From contig CAVXNJ010000012.1 in NCBI GenBank assembly GCA_963763135.1, positions 744,001 through 808,000 on the forward strand: a DNA stretch of 64,000 nt. Direction: 5' to 3'. The position numbers were made by a program, and so were the translations under genes. The notes under the pieces were generated by a model. That model had not been told where the DNA came from. It was given only the letters and a program-made list of their open reading frames with translations, and did not search any database. Each line of letters begins with the position of its first letter. Within the stretch, counting starts at the first letter, position 1. The stretch comes from JANMZO01 sp963763135. Its GTDB lineage: Bacteria > Actinomycetota > Acidimicrobiia > Acidimicrobiales > JANYDT01. Positions 43,889-53,048 of this stretch are shown here, piece after piece.

Positions 43889-44371
43889 TCAGGTCGGCTC
43901 GGGCTCGACGGGGCGGGCAAGCATCAACGCCTGTCGCACCGCCCGGCACGCCATTTGATCCTTTTGGTTGTAGGCCCGGTGCTCGAACGTGACGACGCCC
44001 TGCCCCGGTCGTGACGCCGACGGCCGTGCCGCAAGCACCTCCGTCTCGACGCGGATGGTGTCGCCATGGAACAGCGGTGCCGGAAAGACGATCTCGCTGA
44101 ACCCGAGGTTGGCGACCGTCGTGCCGAGCGTGGTCTCGTGCACGCTGATGCCGACCACCATCGCGATCGTCAGCATCGAGTTCACGAGCGGGCGCTTGAA
44201 CTCGGTCTCCCGTTCGGCGTAGTCGAAGTCGAGGTGCAGCCACGCCGGGTTCATCGTCATCGACGTGAACATCACGTTGTCGGACTCGGTGATCGTGCGC
44301 CGGATCGCATGTTGGATGACCGTGCCCGGCGTGAGTTCCTCCAGCCACCGGCCGGTGTGCGGCCGGGTCAC
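43889..44371 (-). CDS. MaoC-like hydratase/dehydratase
   Basis: 160 aa from GTG, with AAAGGG upstream at good spacing. Hot-dog fold: TVIQHAIRRTITESDNVMF, then the catalytic MNPAWLHLDFDYA (Asn-Pro...His region) and LFHGDTIRVETEV. The closest well-known relatives are mesaconyl/beta-methylmalyl-CoA hydratases. It would hydrate an enoyl-CoA next to the CitE-like lyase. It is divergent from a TetR gene across 223 bp with no clear palindrome. Confidence 0.87.
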   Translation of the reverse strand: MTRPHTGRWLEELTPGTVIQHAIRRTITESDNVMFTSMTMNPAWLHLDFDYAERETEFKRPLVNSMLTIAMVVGISVHETTLGTTVANLGFSEIVFPAPLFHGDTIRVETEVLAARPSASRPGQGVVTFEHRAYNQKDQMACRAVRQALMLARPVEPEPT

Positions 44372-44594
44372 TTCGACCCTTTCAACGACGTCGTGAGTGT
44401 CAGGTTCGGCAGCGCTGGTATCGGCATAGGGCAGACAGTACCCGCATCGCCGTGTGACTCGAAGATTGTGGTTTGAGTTGCCCCCAGAGCAACAACCACC
44501 CCGAACTCAAAGCCAGCGTGCCAGTTCGGACGGCCACCACCGTGCAGTAGTTTTCACTCCGTCACCACGAGCAGGCCACTGCAGGAGAATCACC

Positions 44595-45236
44595 ATGTCA
44601 ATGTCACCTGCTACGTCAGTCTCCCGCTCGCTACTCGTCGGCGCACCGCGACCGCTGCTTTCGTCACGAGCCGAAGCCGCACTCGGGCAACGGCACCGGG
44701 AGGTCCTCGATGGCCTTGAGACGCTTTTACGCGACGGCGAGCTCGCGCCTCTGACCATCGGTGAACTCGCTTCCAAACTCGAATGCTCGCGCCGCACGCT
44801 CTATGAGCTGGCCCCGTCGAAGGAGCAGCTGTTCCTGCTGACCCTCGACCGGTTCATGCACCGCATCGGCCGAGAGGCCATCTCTTCGGTCGACGCCACG
44901 GCATCGCCCACGACCCAACTCCGCCAGTACGCGACGGCCAACCTCGGTTACGCCTTCCAGTCCTCGGCCTACGACGACCTGACCGACGTACCCGGGGCGC
45001 AGCGCCTCATCGACCGCCACCATCGGTTCGGAGCCACGGTTATCGAACGCGTCATCGCACTCGGGATCGACCAGGGTGAGTTCCGTCCGATCGACCCCAA
45101 GGTCGCAGCCGCGGTGATCCGTGCTGCAGTGGTGTTCCTCGCGCAACCCGACGTGGCCGCGGATTTTGCGGGAGATCTCGACACGACGATCGGCGACGTG
45201 CTCGATCTCTGCCTGAAGGGTCTGCAAGCGCGCTGA
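44595..45236 (+). CDS. TetR-family regulator, paralogue of the one at 55.5 kb
   Basis: 213 aa from ATG 44595, with GGAGA upstream. Shares with the later TetR the block LLVGAPRPLL, SRAEAALG, RHREVLDGLE and the HTH LTIGELASKLECSRRTLYELAPSKEQLFLL (~50-80), as well as the C-terminal layout. It lacks a GGTACY pair in its own promoter. Targets could be the MaoC gene beside it or the island regulon. The upstream in-frame extension is dismissed because of the ribosome-binding site. Confidence 0.88.
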   Translation: MSMSPATSVSRSLLVGAPRPLLSSRAEAALGQRHREVLDGLETLLRDGELAPLTIGELASKLECSRRTLYELAPSKEQLFLLTLDRFMHRIGREAISSVDATASPTTQLRQYATANLGYAFQSSAYDDLTDVPGAQRLIDRHHRFGATVIERVIALGIDQGEFRPIDPKVAAAVIRAAVVFLAQPDVAADFAGDLDTTIGDVLDLCLKGLQAR

Positions 45237-45256
45237 GCGTTACAACACAGCGACGG

Positions 45257-46920
45257 TCACCGCGACGCCTGGGTGGAGCCGAGCGCTCCGAGCAGGCCTC
45301 CGGCGGCCTGAGCGTCAGGGTCGACACACACGTTCACCAGTGCGGGCTTGCCCGACGCGATGGCCCGCTGCAGGGCCGGAGCGATGTCGTTGGGATGTTC
45401 GACGAACTCACCGTGCCCCCCAAAGCCTGCGACCATGATGTCGTAGCGCTGGAAGCCGAGTTCCCGGCCGAGGCCGGCCGCCGCCGGACGGGCGGTGAAG
45501 CCACCGTTGTTGAACACGACACCCACCACAGGGATCTGGTGACGGATGAGCGTGTCGTACTCCATACCGTGCCAGCCGAATCCGCCATCGCCCATCAACA
45601 CGAACACCGGACGGTCGGGACACGCTACCTTCGCTCCCAGAGCGAAAGGCACGCCGACGCCCATGCAGCCGTTCGGACCGCTCGTCATGTAGTTGGCCTC
45701 CGAAAGACTCGGGATCCAGCGGCGAGCGAACTCCAGGGTCTCGTGGCCGTCGACGATGAAGACGGCGTCGCTCGGAAGCACGCGTCGAACTTCTTCGCAC
45801 AGGCGCAACGGGTCGATCGGCACCGCGTCGCTCAGCGTCTTGCGGTCCGGTTCCTTGCTCGCATCGGTGGCGATCAGGTCATCGGCCCAGTCTCGAGCAG
45901 CATCGCTGATGCCACCCGTAGCGAGGAGCCGAACCCGAAGCTGATCGAGGAAGACGCCCGCATCGGCGACGATCCCGATCTCCGGAACGCGACCACGGCC
46001 GATCTCATCGGAATCAATGTTCGCCACGATGAAGCGCGAGTTCTCGCCGAACCGTGGGGCGCGGAAGTGTCCACTGAGCCAGTTCGCACGCGTCCCGACC
46101 GCAACCACGACATCAGCATCGCGCTGCGCCCGATTGCGTGACGCGACAAGCGAAAGCGGATGATCCTCGGACACGATGCCGCGGGTCTGCGGGGTCGTGA
46201 CAAGCGGGATACCCGTTTCATCGACGAACTGGGCGAGCTGCTTCGCAGCATCGCTCCACACCACGCCGCTGCCCGTAAGCAGCATCGGACGCTGGGCGTT
46301 GCGAAGTAGTTCAACTGCGGCATCGAGTTCGGCATCGGGAGCGGCGGCCCGGGGAAGCGGCCGGGCCTTTTCGGGCCAGGGAGCCGACCCATGTCGACCT
46401 TCTCCGACAGCACGTCGCCGGCGATCTCCACATAGACGGGGCCCTTGCGGCCGCTATTGGCCTCGTGCAGCGCGATCGCCAGGATCTCGGGAATCTTCCG
46501 GGCCAGCTCCACCCGATACACCTTCTTGCACGCCGGACGCATCATCGACATCTGGTCCTGCTCCTGATACGCCTCGAGTCCCCAGTCGCCGCGGTTCGGA
46601 CCGCCCGCAATCAGCACCACCGGAGCAGCGTCGAGCAACGCGTTCGTGAGTCCGGTCAGGGCATTGGTGGTGCCCGGGCCCAGCGGCGTCACGCACACAC
46701 CGGGCCGCTTCGTGAGCCGACTGAACGCGTGGGCAGCCATAGCGGCGCCCTCTTCATGCCGGACGTAGTAGGTCGCAATGCCGGAATCAACACACGAACG
46801 CACGGCTGGCGAATGCGGCCCTCCAATCCCCATCATGAAGAACAGATCGGTTACTCCCTGGTCGGCGAGCGCCCTTCCGACCAGATCGGCACCGCGGCGT
46901 GTTTCCTCTTCGTTGCTCAT
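45257..46920 (-). pseudogene. 2-Hydroxyacyl-CoA-lyase/oxalyl-CoA-decarboxylase-like ThDP enzyme, one frameshift
   Basis: Starts at ATG 46920 (MSNEEETRRG; GGAG upstream) and runs to a frame break near 46378-46385. There a single base missing in a GGG run (CCC on the coding strand) shifts the reading; restoring one base gives a continuous LPWPEKARPLP and ~550 aa. N-part: RHEEGAAMAAHAFSR with the catalytic glutamate. C-part: GDGGFGWHGMEYDTLIR and FNNGG, the ThDP/Mg motif. The central PLVTTPQTRGIVSEDHPLS stretch resembles 2-hydroxyacyl-CoA lyase. It may be a real inactivation or a sequence error. Its promoter holds GGTACY pair 1. Confidence 0.8.
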
Positions 46921-46963
46921 GTTGACTCCATTCAGACTGTATGTCGCCATACAATCTCACGAA

Positions 46964-46989
46964 GGTACCAGTTCTCGCAATACGGTACC
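46964..46989. promoter_or_regulatory. GGTACY pair 1, divergent promoter of ThDP enzyme and MarR
   Basis: GGTACC at 46964 and 46984, 20 bp apart, lies 44 bp from the ThDP enzyme start and 54 bp from the MarR start. Confidence 0.75.
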
Positions 46990-47042
46990 AGCCCGACGTT
47001 CTTGAACATCGTTGATGCGGGACCGTCAACTACGTTGTACCT

Positions 47043-47552
47043 GTGACCAACCGCTCCGGCCCGGATGACCAACTTGAAGCCCGCGTTCTGGTTGCGGCCA
47101 AAGCCGTTCGCCGGGCCTTCGAGGAAGGGCTCGCTGAACTCGGCCTGAACATGTCGGAAGGTGGAGCGCTCGGCATCCTTTCCGTGCACGGCTCACTTAC
47201 CCAGACCGAACTCGCCAGTCGGCTGCACATTGGGCGCGCGTCCTCGGGATTCGTCGTGGACGGACTTGAGCGAAGGGCACTCATCGAGCGACGGGCCGAC
47301 CCGACCGACCGACGCGTCTGGCGGATCGAACTCACCGAGTCCGGGGTCGAGTTCGCCAAGCGCTTCGAACTTCGACACGCCGAAGTGCGTGCCGCGCTTC
47401 GGCGTGACATCACGACCCCGGAACGCAGGGAACTCCGGCGTTTGCTCGATATTCTGGCTGACAACGCAAGCCGTTACTCTGAAGAACTCGATAGTTCACC
47501 GCTGCCCGACGAGCCGGTGCAACCGCGACAGGTGACCCGCCGCTCGCGCTGA
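47043..47552 (+). CDS. MarR-family regulator
   Basis: 169 aa from GTG. Winged helix: GALGILSVHGSLTQTELASRLHIGRASSGFVVDGLERRALIERRADPTDRRVWRIELTESG is the family core (~45-105), with the wing DPTDRR. Dimerising ends flank it. It is divergent from the ThDP enzyme, sharing GGTACY pair 1, and it precedes pair 2. MarR proteins often sense aromatic or CoA-thioester compounds; ligand unknown. It is one of three candidate regulators of the island. Confidence 0.88.
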   Translation: MTNRSGPDDQLEARVLVAAKAVRRAFEEGLAELGLNMSEGGALGILSVHGSLTQTELASRLHIGRASSGFVVDGLERRALIERRADPTDRRVWRIELTESGVEFAKRFELRHAEVRAALRRDITTPERRELRRLLDILADNASRYSEELDSSPLPDEPVQPRQVTRRSR

Positions 47553-47574
47553 CCCGGCGCCACCAGACGCCGTT

Positions 47575-47600
47575 GGTACCCAATGGTCATCAATGGTACC
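47575..47600. promoter_or_regulatory. GGTACY pair 2, upstream of the SDR fragment
   Basis: GGTACC at 47575 and 47595, 20 bp apart, between the MarR stop and the SDR fragment (start 120 bp downstream). Confidence 0.75.
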
Positions 47601-47720
47601 GGCTGCTACGTTCGACACCTTCGACGTCCCGATCGAAGGACGGACGTGAACGCCACCGGACCTGTGCCGGTCGTTCAACAACCGCAATTCTGAACCAATG
47701 CTCCCGAAGGAGAACATGCG

Positions 47721-47936
47721 ATGACGACGCTGAAGGACCGAGTAGTGATTGTGACCGGAGCGGGTCGCGGAATCGGGCGTGAACACGCCATGCTGTTCGC
47801 AGCACACGGGGCGAAGGTCGTCGTCAACGACCTTGGCGGGGGGACGCTGCACTTCGAGCCCGAGGAGTTCCCCGAGCGCGTGAAGGCCCTCGGCCTGCCG
47901 ACCAACAAAGGCCGCGACACGGGCATCCTCAAGTAG
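47721..47936 (+). pseudogene. SDR gene fragment (N-terminal Rossmann part)
   Basis: 71 aa. VIVTGAGRGIGREHAMLFAAHGAKVVVNDLGG is the first third of a 17-beta-HSD4-like SDR (cofactor motif complete). It then continues HFEPEEFPERVKALGLPTNKGRDTG and stops, so the catalytic Ser and YxxxK are absent. This looks like an internal deletion joining the start of an SDR to another tail. ATG with GAAGGAGAAC upstream, so it can still be translated. It is next to GGTACY pair 2, implying the intact gene was in the regulon. Confidence 0.65.
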
Positions 47937-47954
47937 CTGGCGCTCCAGCGGTGG

Positions 47955-49643
47955 TCAGCCGACGCGCTGGCCACCGCGGATGAGCCGACCGGGAAACTCG
48001 CCGGTGTGCTCACCGTTTTCGTACGTCACCACACCGTTGCAGATCGTGGCCCGGTAGCCATATGCGCGCTGAATAAGTCGCTTCCCACCGGCGGGAAGGT
48101 CGTAGACCATTTCGGGAGCATCGAGGCGTAGCGCGTCGTAGTCGATCACGTTCAGGTCGGCCCGGTACCCCGGCGCGATAACGCCACGGTCCTCGAGTCC
48201 GTAGACGAGTGCGGTGTCCTGCGTCATCTTGTGGACCACCAACTCGATCGGCATCGTCGAGCCCTTGGTCCGGTCGCGGGTCATGTACGCAAGCATGTAG
48301 GTCGGAACACTCGCATCGCACAGCACGCCACAGTGCGCACCGCCATCGGACAGACCGAAGACCGACTGCGGATGGGCAATCGCGGCAACCTGCGCGTTCA
48401 GATCGCCGTCGTAGTTGCCGAACAGGAACAGGATCCGACGACCCGAGGCCATAACATCCATGAGTGCTTCACGCGGCGTAACCCCGGTCGCCTCGGCCAC
48501 ACCGGCAATCGAGTCGGAATAGCCGGGCTCGTAGCTCAGGTCAGCCGGAAGCACGTACATCTTGTTCCACGTCGACACCATCTTGTTGGCATCGGCCGAG
48601 CGCGAACTCGTGGTCTCATCGGCCAGCACCCGGGCACGGAATTCCGGATCGAGGAGTCGCCGCTGTTGCTCATCGAGCGGGAGATGCTGAATGTCGCGAT
48701 AGGCCGGGAACTGCCGCATCGGGTTCAGCGTGCCGTCGAGCGACATGAGAACGGAGGCGGGTCGAGCGCCGACCTGGGGGCGCACGTGGATACCTTCGCC
48801 CTCCAGGCGTTCGGCCATCTCCCAGAGATTCTTGGCCGCACCGGGGGTGACGAGTGCGGTCAGTGTGCGACCCGTAGCCCGTGCGATGTGTTCGATCCAC
48901 ATCAGCTCTTCGGGCTTGTTCAAATGGTCGGAGATGATTTCGAGCGTGCCGTGATCCGAGTCGGCGAACGCCTCGCCGATCGCCATCATTTCCGATGACG
49001 CTGCGTTCGTTCCGGGCACCACGTTGCCCGACTTGTCCACGTGTCCGTAGAAGCGCGATGTCGAGAAACCGAGCGCGCCGTCGGCGAGGGCCTGTTTGGT
49101 GATGTCGGCCATCGCCGCGATGTCCTCCGCGCTTGCGTCGTCGTGGCAGCGATCCCCCATCACATACAGCCGCATGGCAACGTGCGGCAACTGCGCACCG
49201 ATGTCCATCACGTAGGGCGTGTCGATCGCGTCGAGGTAATCGCCGAAACTTTCCCAACCCCACGGAATGCCTTCGTGGAGCGCGGTGCCGGGAATGTCCT
49301 CGACGCTCTCCATCAACTGCACCAGCTCGTCTTCCTGGCCCGGTCGCACAGGCGCAAAGCCCACACCGCAGTTCCCCATCACGACGGTCGTGACCCCGTG
49401 CCAGCTCGACGGCGTGACCTGCTTGTCCCAGCACACCTGCCCGTCGAAGTGGGTATGGATGTCGACAAAGCCGGGCGTGACCAGCTGCCCCTGCGCGTCG
49501 ATGATCCGCGTGGCCGGACGCCTGATGGCTCCTGGCCCCGCCACCTCGACGATCCTGCCGTCGCGAACCGCTATGTCGCCGTCGAACGCCTCCCGCCCGG
49601 TTCCGTCAACGATGCGGGCGTTGGTGATGATCAGATCGTCCAT
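47955..49643 (-). CDS. N-acyl-D-amino-acid deacylase family amidohydrolase
   Basis: 562 aa. TIM-barrel amidohydrolase: N-terminal NARIVDGTGREAFDGDIAVRDGRI, metal motif DIHTHFDGQ, GNCGVGFAPV (bridging cysteine of D-aminoacylases) and GLSDGGAHCGVL. A C-terminal beta-sandwich (RGVIAPGYRADLNVIDYDAL) completes it. It should hydrolyse an N-acyl-D-amino acid or a related cyclic/acylated amide in the cytosol. It lies between the SDR fragment and the first DUF35/thiolase pair on the minus strand. A short GATACT/GGTATT element precedes it but does not match the GGTACY pair. Confidence 0.87.
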   Translation of the reverse strand: MDDLIITNARIVDGTGREAFDGDIAVRDGRIVEVAGPGAIRRPATRIIDAQGQLVTPGFVDIHTHFDGQVCWDKQVTPSSWHGVTTVVMGNCGVGFAPVRPGQEDELVQLMESVEDIPGTALHEGIPWGWESFGDYLDAIDTPYVMDIGAQLPHVAMRLYVMGDRCHDDASAEDIAAMADITKQALADGALGFSTSRFYGHVDKSGNVVPGTNAASSEMMAIGEAFADSDHGTLEIISDHLNKPEELMWIEHIARATGRTLTALVTPGAAKNLWEMAERLEGEGIHVRPQVGARPASVLMSLDGTLNPMRQFPAYRDIQHLPLDEQQRRLLDPEFRARVLADETTSSRSADANKMVSTWNKMYVLPADLSYEPGYSDSIAGVAEATGVTPREALMDVMASGRRILFLFGNYDGDLNAQVAAIAHPQSVFGLSDGGAHCGVLCDASVPTYMLAYMTRDRTKGSTMPIELVVHKMTQDTALVYGLEDRGVIAPGYRADLNVIDYDALRLDAPEMVYDLPAGGKRLIQRAYGYRATICNGVVTYENGEHTGEFPGRLIRGGQRVG

Positions 49644-49818
49644 GACTACCTCGTTCGATACTTGGGGGTATTTGATTGTGCGACGTGCGGCGGGCCGTTC
49701 TCCACCGGTGGAGCGAGGCTACTGACACTCGAGCGATCTTGCCAAGGTGGGGCCGGTCGCCGAGAAACCGACACGGCCACGGGTCATCGGGTGACGGAAT
49801 CGTTTCCCATCCGCTCGA

Positions 49819-50223
49819 TCACCCGTCAACCCAGAGGAAGGCGAAGTCGTCGGAGCGCGGTTCGGGTCGGATCCCGACCCGCTGTCCGATTTGCAGCCGT
49901 TCGGGGTCACCGTTGTAGGCACCGACGATTCTGGGGCCCTCAGGGAGCTGGACCACGACGGTTGTGTACGGCACGTCGTCGACCCAGCCCGAATCGACCG
50001 TGAAATGCGACGTGACCCACGAGTACACCTCCCCGGTGTTCGCCGTCGGGACGAAGCCGAGCTGGTCCCCGCCACACGATGCGCAGCGGCGTCGTGGCGG
50101 ATGCTGGTGGTGTCCACACGCGGTGCAACGTTGGATGTGCAGACGGCCGGTCTGGACCGTGAGCGTGTTCAACTCCTGTTCCAGGCCGGTCGGACGGGGC
50201 ACGTACTTCGAAGGGGTCGCCAT
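49819..50223 (-). CDS. DUF35 OB-fold zinc-ribbon protein (thiolase partner)
   Basis: 134 aa. Zinc ribbon C-x2-C...C-x2-C in QRCTACGHHQHPPRRRCASC, then an OB fold (GEVYSWVTSHFTVDSG, VVVQLPEGPRIVGAY). DUF35 proteins bind acyl-CoA-handling thiolase-fold enzymes; ChsH2 DUF35 with Ltp2 is the model. Start overlaps the thiolase stop (TGATG), so they are coupled; a GTG one codon earlier is also possible. Confidence 0.9.
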   Translation of the reverse strand: MATPSKYVPRPTGLEQELNTLTVQTGRLHIQRCTACGHHQHPPRRRCASCGGDQLGFVPTANTGEVYSWVTSHFTVDSGWVDDVPYTTVVVQLPEGPRIVGAYNGDPERLQIGQRVGIRPEPRSDDFAFLWVDG

Positions 50224-51434
50224 CACCGGTCTCCTTTCGCGAGGATCGCGACGCTGCCGTCGCCGAGGTCTCCGTACCCGGTTACGAGCGCCAGCTCGGC
50301 CCCGGCCACCTGCGCAGCTCCCGCCTGACCCCGCAGCTGTCGTGTCGCCTCGATGACGTGGTTCATACCCCAGTTGTGGCCCTGGCTCAGCAGCCCGCCG
50401 TGGGTGTTCATCGGAAAGCGCCCACCGAGTTCGATGTTGCCGTTGGCGACGAACTCCTTGGCTCCGCCGGGTTCGGCGTATCCGAGTGCCTCGAGTTCCA
50501 TCATCACCACGTAGGTGAAGCAGTCGTAGATCTCCAGCACATCCATGTCGTGCGGCGTTACGCCCGCCATGGAGAATGCCGCCGGCGCCGCGGTGTGCAG
50601 CCCGAGCCGGAGCACGTCGGGGCGGTTCGTGATGTCGTCGGCCGGGTAAGGATGCCCTTCCGCACCGCCGAGCCAGGTGACCGGCACATGAGGTAGGTCC
50701 CGAGCGCGCTCGGCCGTGGTGAGCACGATCGCGGCGGCGCAGTCGGTTTCGAGGCAGCAGTCGAGCTTGCGAAGTGGCTCGGCGATATATGGCGACGCCA
50801 GATAATCGTCGAGGGTCATCTCACGGCCGCGCATCAGCGCCTTGTCGTTGAGTTGCGCGTGCTTGCGACACGCGAGGGCAACATTCGCGGCATCGGTCGG
50901 CTGGACGTCGTACAACCTGACATAGCGGCTGAGGTAGAAGGAATACCACTGCGCGGCAGTGCGCACGCCGTACGGCGCATACCAGTTGCGGCTCACCTCG
51001 GCGAAGGGGGCCTGACCGGTCTGTCGTTGCGGACCCTTGCGACGATCTCGACGGAACGCCGAAAAGCCTTCCCATCCGAAGGCGACGAGCACGTTTTTGG
51101 CGATCCCGCAGTGCAACGCCATCACCGCGGACTGCAGCGATGCCACCGGACCCGCGCCGCCCATGTGCACCGCAACCGCGTAGCGCACGTCGGGAACGGC
51201 CAGGTTCGCGGCGATCTCCTCGACCGAAAGCATGTTGTTGGGGACGATGATTCCGTCGATGTCGGCAGGTCGAAGGCCGGCATCGACGATGGCCGCGGCC
51301 GAGGCGTCGAGAATCAACTCCGCCGCAGTTCGTTCAGCACCGCGGACGTAGTCGGTCTCGGCGATCCCGACGATCGCCGCGCTACCCGACGGATTTGACA
51401 CTCCCCCGGCCCGCACCGGGATCCGGGTGCTCAC
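50223..51434 (-). CDS. Thiolase-fold (SCP2/Ltp-type) enzyme lacking the nucleophilic cysteine
   Basis: 403 aa. Thiolase fold: AAIVGIAETDY, DIDGIIVPNNM, then the usual nucleophile segment reads MGGAGPVASLQSAVMAL with no Cys. The C-terminal FPMNTHGGLLSQGHNWGMNHVIEATRQL matches the NxxGG...GH region. The layout fits Ltp2-type retro-aldolases, which split beta-hydroxyacyl-CoA together with DUF35 proteins. It is coupled to the DUF35 gene after it, and GGTACY pair 3 is 55 bp upstream. Confidence 0.87.
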   Translation of the reverse strand: MSTRIPVRAGGVSNPSGSAAIVGIAETDYVRGAERTAAELILDASAAAIVDAGLRPADIDGIIVPNNMLSVEEIAANLAVPDVRYAVAVHMGGAGPVASLQSAVMALHCGIAKNVLVAFGWEGFSAFRRDRRKGPQRQTGQAPFAEVSRNWYAPYGVRTAAQWYSFYLSRYVRLYDVQPTDAANVALACRKHAQLNDKALMRGREMTLDDYLASPYIAEPLRKLDCCLETDCAAAIVLTTAERARDLPHVPVTWLGGAEGHPYPADDITNRPDVLRLGLHTAAPAAFSMAGVTPHDMDVLEIYDCFTYVVMMELEALGYAEPGGAKEFVANGNIELGGRFPMNTHGGLLSQGHNWGMNHVIEATRQLRGQAGAAQVAGAELALVTGYGDLGDGSVAILAKGDR

Positions 51435-51488
51435 GAACGCGCTCCGAGCCGCTTGGCCGGTAACGGTTTCAATTCATGACAACACCCT

Positions 51489-51514
51489 GGTACCCAAGTT
51501 TCCATGAAAGTACC
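51489..51514. promoter_or_regulatory. GGTACY pair 3, upstream of thiolase/DUF35 operon
   Basis: GGTACC at 51489 and AGTACC (GGTACT on the minus strand) at 51509, 20 bp apart, 55 bp from the thiolase start. Confidence 0.75.
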
Positions 51515-51550
51515 GTACGACCGGTGCCGCGAACCGTCAATCTGCGTTGC

Positions 51551-53044
51551 TCATGGCGGGGTGAGCTCGAAGTAGTTACGCCCGCTGATTTCGTCGTGGC
51601 TCACCAGTACTCGACGACCGATCGGTTCGACGGCCATCATCTCGGCGGCCAACGCAACGGCGTCGGTGGCGTTTGCGATGGTGCGACGACCGTCGTCGAG
51701 ATCGAGGATCGCGATGACGTTGGTCGCGTTGCCATCGCGGTCGTACTCGATCGTGTAGGTGACGACCGTGCCCGGCCCGGCCGGCGCTGTAGCGACCTCA
51801 CGCGGTTCGAGGTCGAGCGGCTCCCGGTAGCTCACCTCTCCGGTTGCGGACTCGGGGATGTGCGTGGCCGCACTGAGCACGGTGGCAGCGTGCTTCGTGT
51901 TCGCCATGCCTATGCCGGTGACGAGCACCCGATGGGTCGGGTGGGCACGCAAGTGTCCCAACGCGGCGGCCATCGAATGCAGCACGTACGCGTTGCCGGG
52001 ACCACCGGCAAAGGCGAGCCCACCGGTGAGCGAGAACTGGCGAGGATCGGTGTGGTCCGTGTGCAGGGCGACGAGGCCGAGCTCGATAGCACTCGGGAAA
52101 CAGCTGTAGAGATCAGCGGCATCGATGTCGGAGGCATCGAGCCCGGCCCGCCGCAGCGCCGTGGCCAGCGCGCTGTTCATCGCTACGCTCTCGTGGAAGA
52201 CGGGTCGCTCGATCGGGTTCCAGATATCGACGGCACCGGCACCACCGAGCACCGCCATCCCACGCTCGACGAGCCCGTGCTCCCGTGCGAAGCGTTCGGA
52301 CACGACGACGATGGCAGCAGCCTGATTCACGTCGATGATCGCGTTCATCCGCTTTGTATACGGATAGGCGATCATGCGGTTCGCCGGTGTGATCCCGGCG
52401 ATCAACGCAGCATCAGGAGCGTCGCGGAACCACGCATGCGGGTTGGTGGACGCGACTTGTGCGTTGCGGGCGAGCAGGTCGGCGGCGATTGTCCGTTGCT
52501 CTTCGAAACCGCGTCCGTGGGTGGCCCGGATCGCGTTCTCGAAAAGCGGGAAGACTTGAATCGGAGCGACCAGCCCGTGCCGCCGTTCAAGGTCGGAGCT
52601 GAACGGTGGTTGGCTTCCCCACGGATTCGCATTGCGATCGCGTGGTGGCCAACCGGCCGGCGCACCTCCCGATCCGGCACGCACACGGGCCCGCACCGCT
52701 TCGGCGCCCACGATCACGGCGCAGTCGAGCCCGTCACTCGTGATCACCTGGTGCAGGAGGTCCTGCGGCGACGTGCCCCCGGGCGGGATCCCCAGACGGG
52801 TGACGCCGTCACGACACCCGAGGCCGGCCGCGACATCTCCGGCGAGATCGGCGTAGTTCCACGACATCGGTTCGACGCACGCCACCGCATCGAGCAGCGT
52901 GGCGTCGGTAAGCCCGGCGTCGGCGAGCGCCGCCTGCGCCATCGAGACCATCAGCGCCGCGGGATGCGGCGCAACGTCGTCGTGAATGCTCAACTGCGCG
53001 GCCCCGACGATCGATGAAAACACTGGCCTGTCCATGCCCGACAT
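51551..53044 (-). CDS. Thiolase-fold enzyme with C-terminal OB-like extension
   Basis: 497 aa from ATG 53044, with GGAGGAG upstream. Thiolase fold: SIVGAAQLSIHDD, then PPGGTSPQDLLHQVI at the nucleophile segment, with no Cys. DLYSCFPSAIELG and SLTGGLAFAGGPGN follow. The last ~100 residues (VTYTIEYDRDGNATNVIAIL...) look like the beta-rich OB domain seen in single-chain acetyl-CoA-acetyltransferase-like proteins, so this enzyme may carry its own DUF35-like part. It begins 4 bp after the double CoA-transferase. Confidence 0.85.
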   Translation of the reverse strand: MSGMDRPVFSSIVGAAQLSIHDDVAPHPAALMVSMAQAALADAGLTDATLLDAVACVEPMSWNYADLAGDVAAGLGCRDGVTRLGIPPGGTSPQDLLHQVITSDGLDCAVIVGAEAVRARVRAGSGGAPAGWPPRDRNANPWGSQPPFSSDLERRHGLVAPIQVFPLFENAIRATHGRGFEEQRTIAADLLARNAQVASTNPHAWFRDAPDAALIAGITPANRMIAYPYTKRMNAIIDVNQAAAIVVVSERFAREHGLVERGMAVLGGAGAVDIWNPIERPVFHESVAMNSALATALRRAGLDASDIDAADLYSCFPSAIELGLVALHTDHTDPRQFSLTGGLAFAGGPGNAYVLHSMAAALGHLRAHPTHRVLVTGIGMANTKHAATVLSAATHIPESATGEVSYREPLDLEPREVATAPAGPGTVVTYTIEYDRDGNATNVIAILDLDDGRRTIANATDAVALAAEMMAVEPIGRRVLVSHDEISGRNYFELTPP

Positions 53045-53048
53045 CGTG

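Noticed and set aside
48163..48168. Single GGTACC inside the deacylase gene (also 58839 in the DUF35 gene)
   Set aside because: No partner at 20 bp and inside coding DNA, so not counted as a regulon site.
49662..49676. GATACT...GGTATT element before the deacylase as a sixth regulon site
   Set aside because: The spacing and both hexamers differ from the GGTACY pairs.
51476..53017. 513-aa plus-strand frame opposite the thiolase-fold gene at 51551
   Set aside because: Gly/Arg-rich, no domain, and it begins within the GGTACY promoter; antisense shadow.
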